42,354 nucleotides of DNA from Pseudomonadota bacterium (GCA_018240435.1 JAFEFT010000019.1:1-42354), one strand, 5' to 3'. Positions 1-8,787 are shown, numbered from the stretch's first letter. Notes: generated by a model not told the origin, from the sequence alone. Numbers and translations: made by a program.

Positions 1-1
1 C

Positions 2-103
2 CGCGAAACCAGCAAGCGTTGGCGTGGCGTGCACCACTGGAAACAGGCGCTGCAGACCTTCCAGATTCTTTTCGGCGAGGACCGGGTTCCGGTGACCGGC
101 TGA
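2..103 (+). pseudogene. 3' end of a possible transposase (cut by window edge)
   Basis: An open frame enters from the left edge and ends at a TGA, giving 33 residues rich in basic and aromatic amino acids (KRWRGVHHWKQALQTFQILF in the middle). The look resembles the C-terminal tail of IS481/IS3-type DDE transposases, and the next 70 bases hold repeated terminal-like sequences, which fits the right end of an insertion sequence. The catalytic core lies outside the window, so the family call is an inference. It could equally be the tail of an unrelated gene. Confidence 0.4.
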
Positions 104-117
104 CCCACCCTCAAACC

Positions 118-176
118 GCAGTTACACAGTTGACTTGACAGACCCAAAGGGCAGTTACACAGTTCAATTTACAGAC
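118..176. repeat. Pair of 26-bp direct repeats, probable IS terminal sequences
   Basis: The segment beginning GCAGTTACACAGTT at 118-143 recurs at 151-176 with 23 of 26 bases identical, a 33-bp period. It directly follows the putative transposase end, so these are probably an insertion-sequence terminal repeat and a second, degenerate copy. The second copy contains the stop codon (164-166) of the minus-strand gene 164-637. Confidence 0.5.
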
Positions 177-637
177 TCGCGTGTCCTTGTTTCAGACTCT
201 CCATCACAAACAGAATATTTTTCCACTCGAATGATCCTTAAAATTTTTGCATCATATAATAAAAACTCCACATGCAGCGCATTTCTATTGTTTTTTTGAA
301 TCTTTCCAACAAGCATAGCAATAACGATACGCCCATTACCTTGTCGTTTGAAAGTTTCTTGCCAAAAATGATTCAGTACTTGAGCATTTTTCCGATTATT
401 TTTTTCATCGGCTATCACCACAATCCCAGCACCACCATACGGCACCCTAGAAACGGCAATCATTCCATCAATTGAGGTCATAATTATCGCCGTTGTCCGA
501 ACAATTTTCCCCTCGTAAGAACTTGATTTCAGCAACAAAGGACAAATGTCCGTCTTAATTATTCGATCCCGAGCCGGCGCGCCCGACGTCAAAAGAAAAA
601 AAAAGGATAGCAAAATACGTACGCGCGAATACATCAT
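164..637 (-). CDS. Putative immunity protein of the RHS toxin, exported
   Basis: A 157-residue protein, not recognised as a named family. Residues 1-22 look like a signal peptide (two Met, basic residues, then a Leu/Phe-rich stretch and an Ala-rich cleavage region), so it probably acts in the envelope. The body is beta-rich, and a stretch near residue 32 (CPLLLKSSSYEGKIVRTTA) recalls OB-fold-like proteins. Its start codon overlaps the stop of the upstream RHS gene (ATGA), so translation is probably coupled, as expected for a toxin and its cognate immunity partner. It is strikingly AT-rich beside its neighbours, a sign of transfer. The final residues (ESVN) and the stop are encoded by an IS-like repeat, so the native C-terminus may have been lost. 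The immunity role is inferred from position. Confidence 0.6.
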   Translation of the reverse strand: MMYSRVRILLSFFFLLTSGAPARDRIIKTDICPLLLKSSSYEGKIVRTTAIIMTSIDGMIAVSRVPYGGAGIVVIADEKNNRKNAQVLNHFWQETFKRQGNGRIVIAMLVGKIQKNNRNALHVEFLLYDAKILRIIRVEKYSVCDGESETRTRESVN

Positions 638-3600
638 CTGCAGTCTCCGCCATGTTCACACCAAGCGGCGGTAGACGTTTGAGCCTCCGACTCCACATTC
701 GCAGTGTTTACACCTCCGGCTTTTGTCCATGTAGGCATGCTAACTCCTAGCGCCCAGTATGCATAAGCTTCCGTCAAAGCTGCGTTGCGCTCTGTCCAAA
801 GCTCCTGCTCGCGGGTAACAGGATTTCCCGAGGAATGATAATAAATAATTCCATTGAACATCGCGCCCGAAGAATCGGCATATAAACTACTTTCATGTCG
901 ATCATAAGCATCAAGCCCGTGCCTCCCTTCATGAAAAAGAGTACCTGCGAGCATTGCATTTCCTTTGATCTTGGAAAAATTGATAGTTATAGTTGTTGTC
1001 CCATCCTCATTTCGCAACGCCCCGCCCACCCCGCCGTTTTTGGGGTTACCATCAACTATCGAAACTCCATTTTTTACGTTTGCAGCGCCATAAAAACTTC
1101 GGACATTGTGCAAAGCTGTAAACGCATGCAATCCGTCTATGCCACGTATCGACGATAGCCGCTCTTCGCGTGCACTCTTAAACGCACCAGAAACACGTGC
1201 GCATGCTGCCTTCGATGCCGTACACATATACCTTCCATCTGGGTCCACAAACCGATACGAATTGTTATTGGCGTACCAGTACCGATTAAAATCCCCACCC
1301 TTGTCGTCAGCTTGAACCGGATCAACCGACAAAAACCTCCCCATCACCGGATCAAAATACCGCTGCTGCGCATACGTCAGCCCGGTCGCCGCATCCGTCA
1401 CATGACCGGTGTACCCCGGCCCCTGCACGTACTGGTGGTCGCCCGGTTCGCCGTACGGCGTGTAGTGCTCGATCCGGGTGGTGGCGCCGGCGGCATTGGT
1501 TTCCTCGGTCGGGCTGCGCAGCGCGTCGGTGTGCTCGTAAGTCGTCGTCCAGGTGCTCGTGCCCAGCGGTGCGGCACGTTTGGCGACCAATGATCCGTTC
1601 AGGCTCACGTAGTCGGTGCGGGTGTTGGCCCGCTGGTCGTCCTCGGTGAGCAACTGCCCGGCCATCGTGTAGATCGGGTAGTCGGTCTTGCCGTCACTGG
1701 TGCGCGTCACCTTCACCCGCCGCCCGTAGCCGTCGTAACGATAACTCTCCTTGCCCGTCACCGCCTGCATGCGGTCGGCGGCGTCGAACACGTAGGCGGC
1801 GTTGCCGGGGCCTTTGCCGGTGACGTTGCCGTGGGCATCGTACCCCAGCGTCCAGATCACGTGGCCGGCGATCGCGGTCAGGCGCCCGGTGGCCGGATCG
1901 TAGCTGTAGGTGTTGAGATAACCGGCGGTGTTGCCGACCTGATTCGTGCGGATGTTGTCCAGCGGGTCATACGTCGTCGTGGCGCTGATCCACCACTGGT
2001 TCGGGGCGTTGGTCTGCGTCAGCCGATCCAGCCCGTCGTACGTCATCGTCCGGCTGTCGGCGCTGCTGGCGGTGCCATCGACGATGCCGGCGACGTTGCC
2101 GTTGGCGTCGTAGCTGTAGGTGTCGTCGAGAATCGCCGGCTTACCCGGTTGCTGATCGAGGCTGCGCAGCGGCAGCTCGCGGGTGTTTTGCGTCAGCGTG
2201 TGGACGATGCCGTTGCCGTAGGTGAACCCGCTCATGCCGCCGTTGGCGAAGTAGGCGATCGCGCTGGCGTACGCGCCCGCCTGCGTCGGCTGGCCGAGCG
2301 CGTTGGGGGCGCTGGCGATCACCAGACCGTCCGGATAGGTCAGCTGGCTGGCGTGGCCCAGTGCATCGTAGGCGTGGCCGATCGTGCTGCTGCGGCTGTC
2401 GAGGGCGAGCGTCTCGGTCAGCGGCAGCCGGGTTTTGGTGTAGCTGTAACTCCACTGGGTGAAGGCCGCGCCGCTGCCGCTGCCCAGGGTCTTGAGCGCA
2501 CCGTCGTTGAAGTAGCTGTAGCTCAGGTTGTCCAAGCCGTCGGGCTGGCTCACCGCCAACACCCGGTTGCGGGCATCGTACGTGCGCGGCGTCTGCGAAC
2601 TGAGCGGAATGCTGGCGCGGTCGGCCTCGCACTGGCTGGGCGTGTCCACCGCCGTCAGCGTGCTGCCAGTGCTCGTCCAGATGACGTTGTGCGCGGCATC
2701 GTAAGCGGCAAAGCTCGCCCCCGTCTCCGGCTCGATGCGCTTGCACAGGCGCTGGTGGGTGTCATACACGAAGCTGCGCGTTTCGCTGATCGGCGCGCCG
2801 TTCCAGGTGCCGCTGCGGGTGATGCTCTGCGGCTTGCCGAATACGTCCCTCGCCATCGTGGTGGTCACGCCTTCGGGCGAGACGATGGCCGTCGGATGCG
2901 ACGTGTCGGGGCCGTCGAACACCTGGTAGGCGGTGCCGGTCACAAAGCCGCGCGGATTGGTCACCTGGGTGATGAAGCCCGGCAGGTAGGCGTAGCGCGT
3001 GGTCAGCGGGCCGAGTTCGGAATCGAGCGTGCTCGCCATCGGCCGGCCGAGGCCGTCAAAGGTGGTGTGCACGCCGGCCAGCGCGTCGTTGTAGTGGATG
3101 AGGCTCGCCACCGGGCCGGACGCGAAGGTGGTGCGGCCGGCGAAGTCGAACGCCTTGGTACTGAAGCGCTGGGTGGCGGCGACGTTGCCGGCATCGAAGG
3201 ACTCGGTCAGCACCGGCTGCCAGAGGCCGTCGAACCAGGTGACCTGGGTGGCGTTGCCGGTGGTCACCGTCTGCTTCCAGTGGCCGGGCTGCAGGCCGAA
3301 CTCGGTCGCGTTGACCGGCGCGAAGGTGATGCTGGTCGGCTTCCACGCCACCGTGTCGCCCGCCGGCGGGGTGATCGCGTTCAACCGCCCCAGCGCGTCG
3401 TAGCCGAAGCTCGTAGTCGCCGTGGTGGTGGTGTCGGTCGGCGTGGCGCCGATCGGGTCGGTGATCGACGTGATGTGGCCGAAGTCGTCCACCATCGCCG
3501 TCTTGGTGGTGCCGTCGGCGAACTGCAGCGATTGCGGCACGCCCCGATGGTAGTTGCCCAGCGTGGTGACGTGGCCGTTGCCGTCGGTGACGGTGTGGAT

Positions 3601-5688
3601 GCTGCCGTCGGACCAGAACGTGTAGCTCGCGTCGAGCAGGCCCCACGAGGTGATGCTGGTCGGCAGCGCCGTGGCCGGGTCGTAGCTCTTGCTGTAGACC
3701 TGCGTGCCGGTGTCGGTGTTGGTCAGCGTCGCCGGCTGGTTCAACACCCAGTGCGTGGTGTCGTGGTACAGCGTGGCCACATCGGTGCGCGTGTACAACG
3801 TCGCGCCGGCGCTTTGCGATCTGGCGGTGGTGCCCAGCGGATTGGCGTAGCCATCGAAAGTATTGACGGTGGACTGGAAGCTGACGCCGTCGCGGGTCTG
3901 GACGTGGCTGAGCTGCGGGTGCCATTCCTCGCTGAGGAACACGTTGGCGCGATGGTTGGGCGCGGTGCCGACGAATTGCGGATACGGCTGCGCCGCGCCG
4001 CTGGGCACGCCCACGTAGGTGGTGGCAACGTCGTCCAGCACGGTCTGCTGGCCGCTGCCATCGACGGTGTAGGTTTGCACGTCCTGCAACTGGCCTTCGG
4101 TCAGCTCGAACACATTGCCGAAGGTCGAGCGCACATGGGTGCCGTCGGGTGCCTGCACGTCGGTCCAGACCGAGGTCGGACATGGACCCGGGGTGCACGG
4201 CGGTCCGGGCGGGGCGAAGCTCTGGTTCGGTGCCGAGTAGGTGTAGGACCACGTCGACGAAGTGGCCGGCGACAGGGTCGGATCGGTCAAGGTCTTGCTG
4301 ATGAGCGCCCATTGCTTGCGCGTCCACGGATACATCGGATCCGGGCCGGTGCAGTACGGCGCTTGCGACAGGCCACGAATCAGCGGCAGGAACTGGAACA
4401 CGCCGCGCTCGCCGGACGGATGGGTGGCGGTAAAGGTGTAATGGCCGTAGATGCCGTTGGCAGGGGGCATCAACGCCAGGGGAATGGGGTCGACGCGACC
4501 GCACATCGACGAATTGGGGTCGTTGCCATCGCTGTTGCCGCCCGGCGGCGGCGGCTGCATGTGCAGCACCAGGCTGCCGGAATATTGATAGCTCCATGCC
4601 GACCCGTCCGGCAGGGTGACACCGCTGAGCACGTTGCCGCTCGGGTTGTCGTTACCGTCCGGCGTGATGGCGGTATAGGTGTAGGCCCAGGTTCGCGAGC
4701 TATCCGACGGGCTGGACGGGTTTTTCGCCAGCGCCGAATGGATGGTGCCGTCGGCATTCCAGGTCAGGTCGATCTCGCGGCCGTCGCTGGCGGTGATCGA
4801 AACCAGCTGCTTGCCGTTGTAGGTGTACTTCACCCAGTTGCCGAAGCGATCCACCACGCGGCTGGCGAGCAGGAAGTACTTGGCGCGCCAGAAGACGTGG
4901 TAGGGGTTGCACCCAGAGTACTCACATTCGGCGTAACTCCACTTGACGGCAGAGTCCAGCCCCGGCAGCGACGTCATCACGTCGAAGGTGTACTGCGTGC
5001 CGTCCGGACTGGTCGCCACGAAGCCTTCGCCGCCCTGCCCGGTGGTATCGGCCGAGAGCGCCGGCAGGCAACCGACGCTCCACAGGTTCTTGGTCACCCA
5101 GGGATACGGGCCACCCGCGATCGGATGCGGGCTGCTGGCGTTGTTCACCAGCAATTCCTGCGAGCCCGCGCCGGGCACGTGCATCGTGATGCCGCTCCAG
5201 TAATTTCGTCCGAGAAACTTGAAAATCGCGCCCCCTTCTTGCACGACGATGTCCGGCGCCGCGGCCGCGGTGGCGCTGGTGGCCGCCGAACAACGCTGCG
5301 TCGTGCCCGCGTAATTGGCCCCCGTCGCCATCCACCCGGCGGTGCTGTAGTAGGCCTGCAGGTAGGGCACATCGACTTCCCAGTTGGCGAAACTGGGCAA
5401 GGGACCGGAATTGTCCGGCTCGGCGGCATCCAGGTGTCGGCCAAGGCTGACCGGCAGCTTGCCGTTGCCGGGAATCGAAACGTCGGTGACATCGAACGAA
5501 GTCTGGCCGCTGTACAGATCGACCTGTTCGCCGAACAGGTTGTCACCGATCGCCCCAATCGTGTCGGAGGGCCGGCTCAGGCGGTTGTACTCCAGATCGG
5601 GATTGGAATTGCCGGCGGCCTGCACCGACAACGACGAGACCACGAACAGACCCGCGAGCAAGGCCCGCGCCGTACCACGCACACGCAT
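634..5688 (-). CDS. Secreted RHS-repeat polymorphic toxin with metallopeptidase-like tip
   Basis: A 1684-residue protein with a signal peptide (MRVRGTARALLAGLFVVSSL, then an Ala cleavage region), many YD/RHS repeats such as FGYDALGRL and YDAHGNV, and the RHS core signature (GRFLSVDPVQ) ending at DPDGR near residue 1486. The last 198 residues are unrelated to the shell and contain HEGRH (from about residue 1586) plus a later TEAYAYW, compatible with a zinc peptidase having a third Glu ligand. RHS shells encapsulate a variable C-terminal toxin, so the tip is probably the effector. GC content falls sharply from about position 1300 to the 3' end, the usual sign of tip exchange. The start at 5688 is preferred over a longer frame to 5802 because it gives a clean signal peptide and is preceded by GGGAGAAT. 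No secretion partner (VgrG, TcB) is visible. Confidence 0.85.
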   Translation of the reverse strand: MRVRGTARALLAGLFVVSSLSVQAAGNSNPDLEYNRLSRPSDTIGAIGDNLFGEQVDLYSGQTSFDVTDVSIPGNGKLPVSLGRHLDAAEPDNSGPLPSFANWEVDVPYLQAYYSTAGWMATGANYAGTTQRCSAATSATAAAAPDIVVQEGGAIFKFLGRNYWSGITMHVPGAGSQELLVNNASSPHPIAGGPYPWVTKNLWSVGCLPALSADTTGQGGEGFVATSPDGTQYTFDVMTSLPGLDSAVKWSYAECEYSGCNPYHVFWRAKYFLLASRVVDRFGNWVKYTYNGKQLVSITASDGREIDLTWNADGTIHSALAKNPSSPSDSSRTWAYTYTAITPDGNDNPSGNVLSGVTLPDGSAWSYQYSGSLVLHMQPPPPGGNSDGNDPNSSMCGRVDPIPLALMPPANGIYGHYTFTATHPSGERGVFQFLPLIRGLSQAPYCTGPDPMYPWTRKQWALISKTLTDPTLSPATSSTWSYTYSAPNQSFAPPGPPCTPGPCPTSVWTDVQAPDGTHVRSTFGNVFELTEGQLQDVQTYTVDGSGQQTVLDDVATTYVGVPSGAAQPYPQFVGTAPNHRANVFLSEEWHPQLSHVQTRDGVSFQSTVNTFDGYANPLGTTARSQSAGATLYTRTDVATLYHDTTHWVLNQPATLTNTDTGTQVYSKSYDPATALPTSITSWGLLDASYTFWSDGSIHTVTDGNGHVTTLGNYHRGVPQSLQFADGTTKTAMVDDFGHITSITDPIGATPTDTTTTATTSFGYDALGRLNAITPPAGDTVAWKPTSITFAPVNATEFGLQPGHWKQTVTTGNATQVTWFDGLWQPVLTESFDAGNVAATQRFSTKAFDFAGRTTFASGPVASLIHYNDALAGVHTTFDGLGRPMASTLDSELGPLTTRYAYLPGFITQVTNPRGFVTGTAYQVFDGPDTSHPTAIVSPEGVTTTMARDVFGKPQSITRSGTWNGAPISETRSFVYDTHQRLCKRIEPETGASFAAYDAAHNVIWTSTGSTLTAVDTPSQCEADRASIPLSSQTPRTYDARNRVLAVSQPDGLDNLSYSYFNDGALKTLGSGSGAAFTQWSYSYTKTRLPLTETLALDSRSSTIGHAYDALGHASQLTYPDGLVIASAPNALGQPTQAGAYASAIAYFANGGMSGFTYGNGIVHTLTQNTRELPLRSLDQQPGKPAILDDTYSYDANGNVAGIVDGTASSADSRTMTYDGLDRLTQTNAPNQWWISATTTYDPLDNIRTNQVGNTAGYLNTYSYDPATGRLTAIAGHVIWTLGYDAHGNVTGKGPGNAAYVFDAADRMQAVTGKESYRYDGYGRRVKVTRTSDGKTDYPIYTMAGQLLTEDDQRANTRTDYVSLNGSLVAKRAAPLGTSTWTTTYEHTDALRSPTEETNAAGATTRIEHYTPYGEPGDHQYVQGPGYTGHVTDAATGLTYAQQRYFDPVMGRFLSVDPVQADDKGGDFNRYWYANNNSYRFVDPDGRYMCTASKAACARVSGAFKSAREERLSSIRGIDGLHAFTALHNVRSFYGAANVKNGVSIVDGNPKNGGVGGALRNEDGTTTITINFSKIKGNAMLAGTLFHEGRHGLDAYDRHESSLYADSSGAMFNGIIYYHSSGNPVTREQELWTERNAALTEAYAYWALGVSMPTWTKAGGVNTANVESEAQTSTAAWCEHGGDCR

Positions 5689-5851
5689 CCGGATTCTCCC
5701 CTTGGGCTTTCGCACCCCGCGCGGCCGACGACTCCGGAATCGCGAGGATTCCCGGCATCGCCCATCCGTCTTGCCGCCGCGACCCAAGCGGTTCGGGCGC
5801 AATCACGGCACGGCTCGCGAACCGGCGACCGTCGCAGGGGCGCGCAGAATA

Positions 5852-5861
5852 CCCCCCCCCC
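5852..5861 (-). promoter_or_regulatory. Ten-base G tract in the leader of the RHS gene (possible phase switch)
   Basis: Ten consecutive C on the plus strand, thus G10 in the RHS gene direction, lie 164 bases upstream of its start and next to an AT-rich patch (5863-5880) that could hold its promoter. On the gene strand the tract is followed directly by TATTCT, which resembles a -10 box. Length changes by slipped-strand mispairing could change promoter spacing. The promoter assignment is an inference. Confidence 0.4.
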
Positions 5862-6008
5862 GACGTTAAAATATCCTTTACGACCTGCCCGATACCGCGG
5901 CCGCCCAGCGCCCGCGCCATGCGATCACTCCGCTCCAATCCGAGCACTGACGCATTGCGGGTGGCGGCGAGGAGTGAGTCGAACCTCGCGAACACCCAAC
6001 ACCACACC

Positions 6009-6068
6009 AACGCCCGGCCAAGCTGCGGCGAGGCAGCGAACGCCCGGCCAAGCTGCGGCGAGGCAGCG
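6009..6068. repeat. Perfect tandem duplication of a 30-bp unit
   Basis: Two identical 30-bp copies (6009-6038 and 6039-6068), each beginning AACGCCCGGC and ending GAGGCAGCG, lie head to tail immediately upstream of the TATAAT box of the chorismatase gene. The second copy occupies the -35 region, so copy number could affect promoter strength. Confidence 0.9.
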
Positions 6069-6070
6069 GC

Positions 6071-6076
6071 TATAAT
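6071..6076 (+). promoter_or_regulatory. Consensus -10 box giving a near-leaderless transcript
   Basis: TATAAT ends 9 bases before the GTG start at 6086. Transcription would begin about 6083, leaving a leader of only a few bases with no room for a Shine-Dalgarno sequence. No good -35 match is visible within the 30-bp repeat upstream. Confidence 0.6.
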
Positions 6077-6085
6077 CGCCACGCC

Positions 6086-7021
6086 GTGAAATCATCTGCC
6101 CAAGCCGTCACCATCCGCCCCGCCGCCGACCGCCAGGCTCGCGTGCTGCGCGTGGCCTTCGACGACCACCCGGCAAGCGTACACTTCGCATTCTTGGACG
6201 ATCGCGCCGGCGCGATTGCCGTGCGCTGCGCCTGGCTGGCCGGGCCGCGCCTGCCGGAATGCTGGCAACTCCCGGACGCCTTGCGCGTCGTGCGTCTGGA
6301 ACGCGACGAGGCCGCCGGCGACATCACTGCCGCCACCGCCGCCGCCTACGCCGAGCTGCTCGATCGCGTGCGCGGCAGCTCGCATCCGCACCTGTTGCGG
6401 CTGTGGAATTATCTGGGCGACATCAACGCCGGTGCCGGCGACGACGAGCGCTATCGACGATTCTGCGTCGGCCGTGCGGCGGCGGTCGATGCCGGGTTCA
6501 ACGAGGCGCCGCCGGCGGCCACCGCGATTGGCCACGATGGCGGCGCGGGCGTGTTGCAGGTGATCGCGCTGTGCGGCGACGCGCCGGCGATCACCCTGGA
6601 AAACCCGCGACAGACGCCGGCCTGGAGCTACCCGCGCCAGCACGGCCCGGTGTCGCCGGGGTTCTCGCGCGGCGCCCTGCTCGCTGCCGACAGGGCCGCG
6701 CCGTGGCTGCTGGCATCGGGCACCGCCAGCATCGTCGGCCATCGCTCGCAGCACGTCGGCGATGTCGGCGAACAGCTGCACGAGAGCCTGCGCAATCTCG
6801 CCGCCTTGCTCGCCGCCGGCAGCGAGCGCGCCGGCCGCCGCTTCGCCCTGCCCGGCTGTCAGGCGCTGCGCGTCTACCTCCGCCACCGCCACGACCTGGC
6901 GCGCGCGCAGGCGGTGATCGCCGCCAGCGGGCTGGCAGCCGAGCGCGTGGTTTACCTTCGTGGCGACATCTGCCGGCGCGAGCTGGATGTCGAACTCGAA
7001 GGCGTATTCGCCGCCGACTGA
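6086..7021 (+). CDS. Chorismatase, FkbO/Hyg5 family (XanB2-like)
   Basis: A 311-residue enzyme of the family that hydrolyses chorismate to hydroxybenzoate or dihydroxy-cyclohexadiene carboxylate. Visible hallmarks are RLWNYLGDIN (residues 105-114), ERYRRFCVGR (121-130), ENPRQTPAW (172-180), GTASIVGH (212-219) and YLRGDICRREL (290-300). In Xanthomonas, XanB2 makes 3-hydroxybenzoate for xanthomonadin pigment and 4-hydroxybenzoate for ubiquinone. The residues that decide the product cannot be assigned here with certainty. No aryl-polyene genes are nearby, so a ubiquinone-precursor role is at least as likely. The GTG start sits just after a TATAAT box. The downstream ABC gene is convergent, 29 bases away. 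Confidence 0.85.
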   Translation: MKSSAQAVTIRPAADRQARVLRVAFDDHPASVHFAFLDDRAGAIAVRCAWLAGPRLPECWQLPDALRVVRLERDEAAGDITAATAAAYAELLDRVRGSSHPHLLRLWNYLGDINAGAGDDERYRRFCVGRAAAVDAGFNEAPPAATAIGHDGGAGVLQVIALCGDAPAITLENPRQTPAWSYPRQHGPVSPGFSRGALLAADRAAPWLLASGTASIVGHRSQHVGDVGEQLHESLRNLAALLAAGSERAGRRFALPGCQALRVYLRHRHDLARAQAVIAASGLAAERVVYLRGDICRRELDVELEGVFAAD

Positions 7022-7050
7022 TTCGACCGCAGGCCGCCGACGCGATGGCC

Positions 7051-8766
7051 TCACGCGCCGACAACGGCCACTTCGACCAGCCGCCCGTTCTCCATCCGCA
7101 GCACGCGATCGGCCAGCGCCAGGCTGGCCGGGCGATGGGTGATCAGCAGCACCGTGCGGTGACGCAGCAGGTCGTGGCACTGGGCGATGAATTCGCGTTC
7201 GCCTTCGGGGTCGAACATCGCCGTGGCCTCGTCGAGGATCAGCACTGCCGGATCCTTGAGCAGGGCACGGGCCAGCGCCACCCGCTGCTTCTGGCCGCCG
7301 GACAGGCGCACGCCCTGATCGCCGACGAGGGTGTCGTAGCCATCGGGCAGCATGCTGGCGAACTCGTGCGCGCGCGCCGCCACCGCCGCCTGCTCGATCT
7401 GCGCGCGGCTTGCGCCGGCGCGGCCGTAGGCGATGTTGTCGGCAATCGACGCGTTGAACAGCAGCACGTTCTGCGACACCAGCGCGATGTGCCCGCGCAG
7501 ATTGCGCAGGCGCAGTTGGCGGATGTCGATGCCATCGAGGGCGATGCGGCCGGCCTGCGGATCGGCCAGGCGCATCAGCAGGTGCGCCAGGGTGCTCTTG
7601 CCGGCGCCATTGGCGCCGGTGATCGCCACCGTCTCGCCGGCGCGGACCCGCAGATCGAGCCCGCGCAGCACCGGCTCGCGGCCGGGATAGGTGAAATCCA
7701 CTCCGGCAAATTCGACCTCGCCGCGCACCGACGCCAGTTCGCGATCGCCCTCGTCGGGCTCGGGCGCTTGCGCAAACACGTCGAGCAGCCGCTGCGCGCT
7801 GCCGCGGGCGGTCTGCAATTGCCCGTAGACGCTGGCCAACTGGCTGACCGGCTGGGTCAGCAGCAGGCCGTACAGCAGCAAGGTCACCAGATCGGCCGGT
7901 CGCATCGCTGCCGCGAACACCGCACGGCTGCCCAGCCACAACAACGCCACGATGCCCAGCGAGGCGAGCAGGCGCACGCCCGGGCCGATCAGCGATTGCA
8001 TCCGCAGCAGACGGATCTCCAGATCGCGCAGGCGGTGCGACTGGTTGGCGAAACGCGATGATTCGACCGCCTCGCCGGTGTGCGCCTTGATGATCGCCAG
8101 CATCGCCAGGTTCTGTTCGGCGATCGCCGCCTTGCCGGCATAGGCCTGCACGATCTGCCCCGACAACGGCCGCAGGCGGCGGCCAACGATCAGCAGGCCC
8201 AGATAGAACAGCGACACGGCAGCCGCGATCGCCAGGCCGATCCACGGCTGGATGCGCAGCATCACCAGCAAGGCGCCGGCGCAGGTCAGCAGCAGCGGCA
8301 GCAGCGGCGTCAGCACACCGGTGAGAAAGCCGGTCAGGCGCACCACGTCGTCGGTCAGCAGCGACAGCACCTCGCCGCGCTGGCGCTGGTGGTGCCAGGC
8401 CAGCGGCAGTGCCTGCAGGTGGTCGTAGACGCGCTCGCTGGCGTCGGCGATCAGGCGCATGCCGGTGGCCTCGATCGTCACCGCATGGCCATAGGCGAGC
8501 GCGCACTGGGCGGCGATCAACGCCACCCAGATCCACAGCAGGCCGGCGACCGGATGCGCATGCAGCAGCGCATCGGAGAAGCGCCCGGCCAGCCACGGCA
8601 TCGCCAGCGCGACGGCGCTTTCGGCCAGCAGCAGGGCGCAGGCGGCGACCAGCGCGCCACGATACGGTCGCGCCAGCGCCAGCAGCCAGCGCCACCCCGG
8701 CGCTGCGGCGGGCGCGCCGTTGGCTATACTGGCGGCCATCCTGCCGTCCGCACCATTGCTCGCCAT
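7051..8766 (-). CDS. ABC exporter half-transporter (membrane domain fused to ATPase)
   Basis: A 571-residue type-IV exporter (MsbA/LmrA/McjD-like): membrane domain with about six helices over residues 25-310, then an ATPase domain with Walker A GANGAGKS (384-391), signature LSGGQ (488-492), Walker B VLILDEA (508-514) and the switch His in THRP (544). The D-loop region reads ATAMFD instead of the usual ATSALD. There is no N-terminal peptidase domain. It is divergent, start to start about 20 bases apart, from a PqqD-like and a lasso-B2-like gene, so it may export a modified peptide, as McjD-type transporters do; a lipid or drug exporter remains possible. The start could also be the in-frame ATG at 8739. 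Confidence 0.85.
   Translation of the reverse strand: MASNGADGRMAASIANGAPAAAPGWRWLLALARPYRGALVAACALLLAESAVALAMPWLAGRFSDALLHAHPVAGLLWIWVALIAAQCALAYGHAVTIEATGMRLIADASERVYDHLQALPLAWHHQRQRGEVLSLLTDDVVRLTGFLTGVLTPLLPLLLTCAGALLVMLRIQPWIGLAIAAAVSLFYLGLLIVGRRLRPLSGQIVQAYAGKAAIAEQNLAMLAIIKAHTGEAVESSRFANQSHRLRDLEIRLLRMQSLIGPGVRLLASLGIVALLWLGSRAVFAAAMRPADLVTLLLYGLLLTQPVSQLASVYGQLQTARGSAQRLLDVFAQAPEPDEGDRELASVRGEVEFAGVDFTYPGREPVLRGLDLRVRAGETVAITGANGAGKSTLAHLLMRLADPQAGRIALDGIDIRQLRLRNLRGHIALVSQNVLLFNASIADNIAYGRAGASRAQIEQAAVAARAHEFASMLPDGYDTLVGDQGVRLSGGQKQRVALARALLKDPAVLILDEATAMFDPEGEREFIAQCHDLLRHRTVLLITHRPASLALADRVLRMENGRLVEVAVVGA
8725..8730 (+). promoter_or_regulatory. Probable -10 box for the PqqD/B2 gene pair
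   Basis: TATACT lies inside the 5' end of the divergent ABC gene, about 57 bases before the PqqD-like start. No convincing -35 element was found in the GC-rich sequence upstream. Confidence 0.35.
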
Positions 8767-8787
8767 CGCCCCATCCACGCCCCGCCC

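Larger units (their letters stand above)
5689..6085. other. Divergent intergenic region between the RHS gene and chorismatase
   Basis: This 397-base stretch has no supported gene. It holds the RHS leader and G10 tract, an AT-rich patch near 5863-5880, GC-rich sequence of no clear function from 5881 to 6008, a tandem 30-bp repeat, and the -10 box of the chorismatase gene. A long plus-strand frame running through it from inside the RHS gene is a GC-driven shadow. Confidence 0.6.

Noticed and set aside
5689-5802. Longer start of the RHS gene at 5802
   Set aside because: The added residues are Arg-rich and would bury the signal peptide; 5688 has a GGGAGAAT ribosome site.
1831-6075. A 1414-codon open frame on the plus strand opposite the RHS gene
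   Set aside because: It mirrors the GC-rich codon pattern of the RHS gene, is extremely Arg/Gly/Val-rich, has no recognisable domain, and its opposite strand carries clear RHS repeats.
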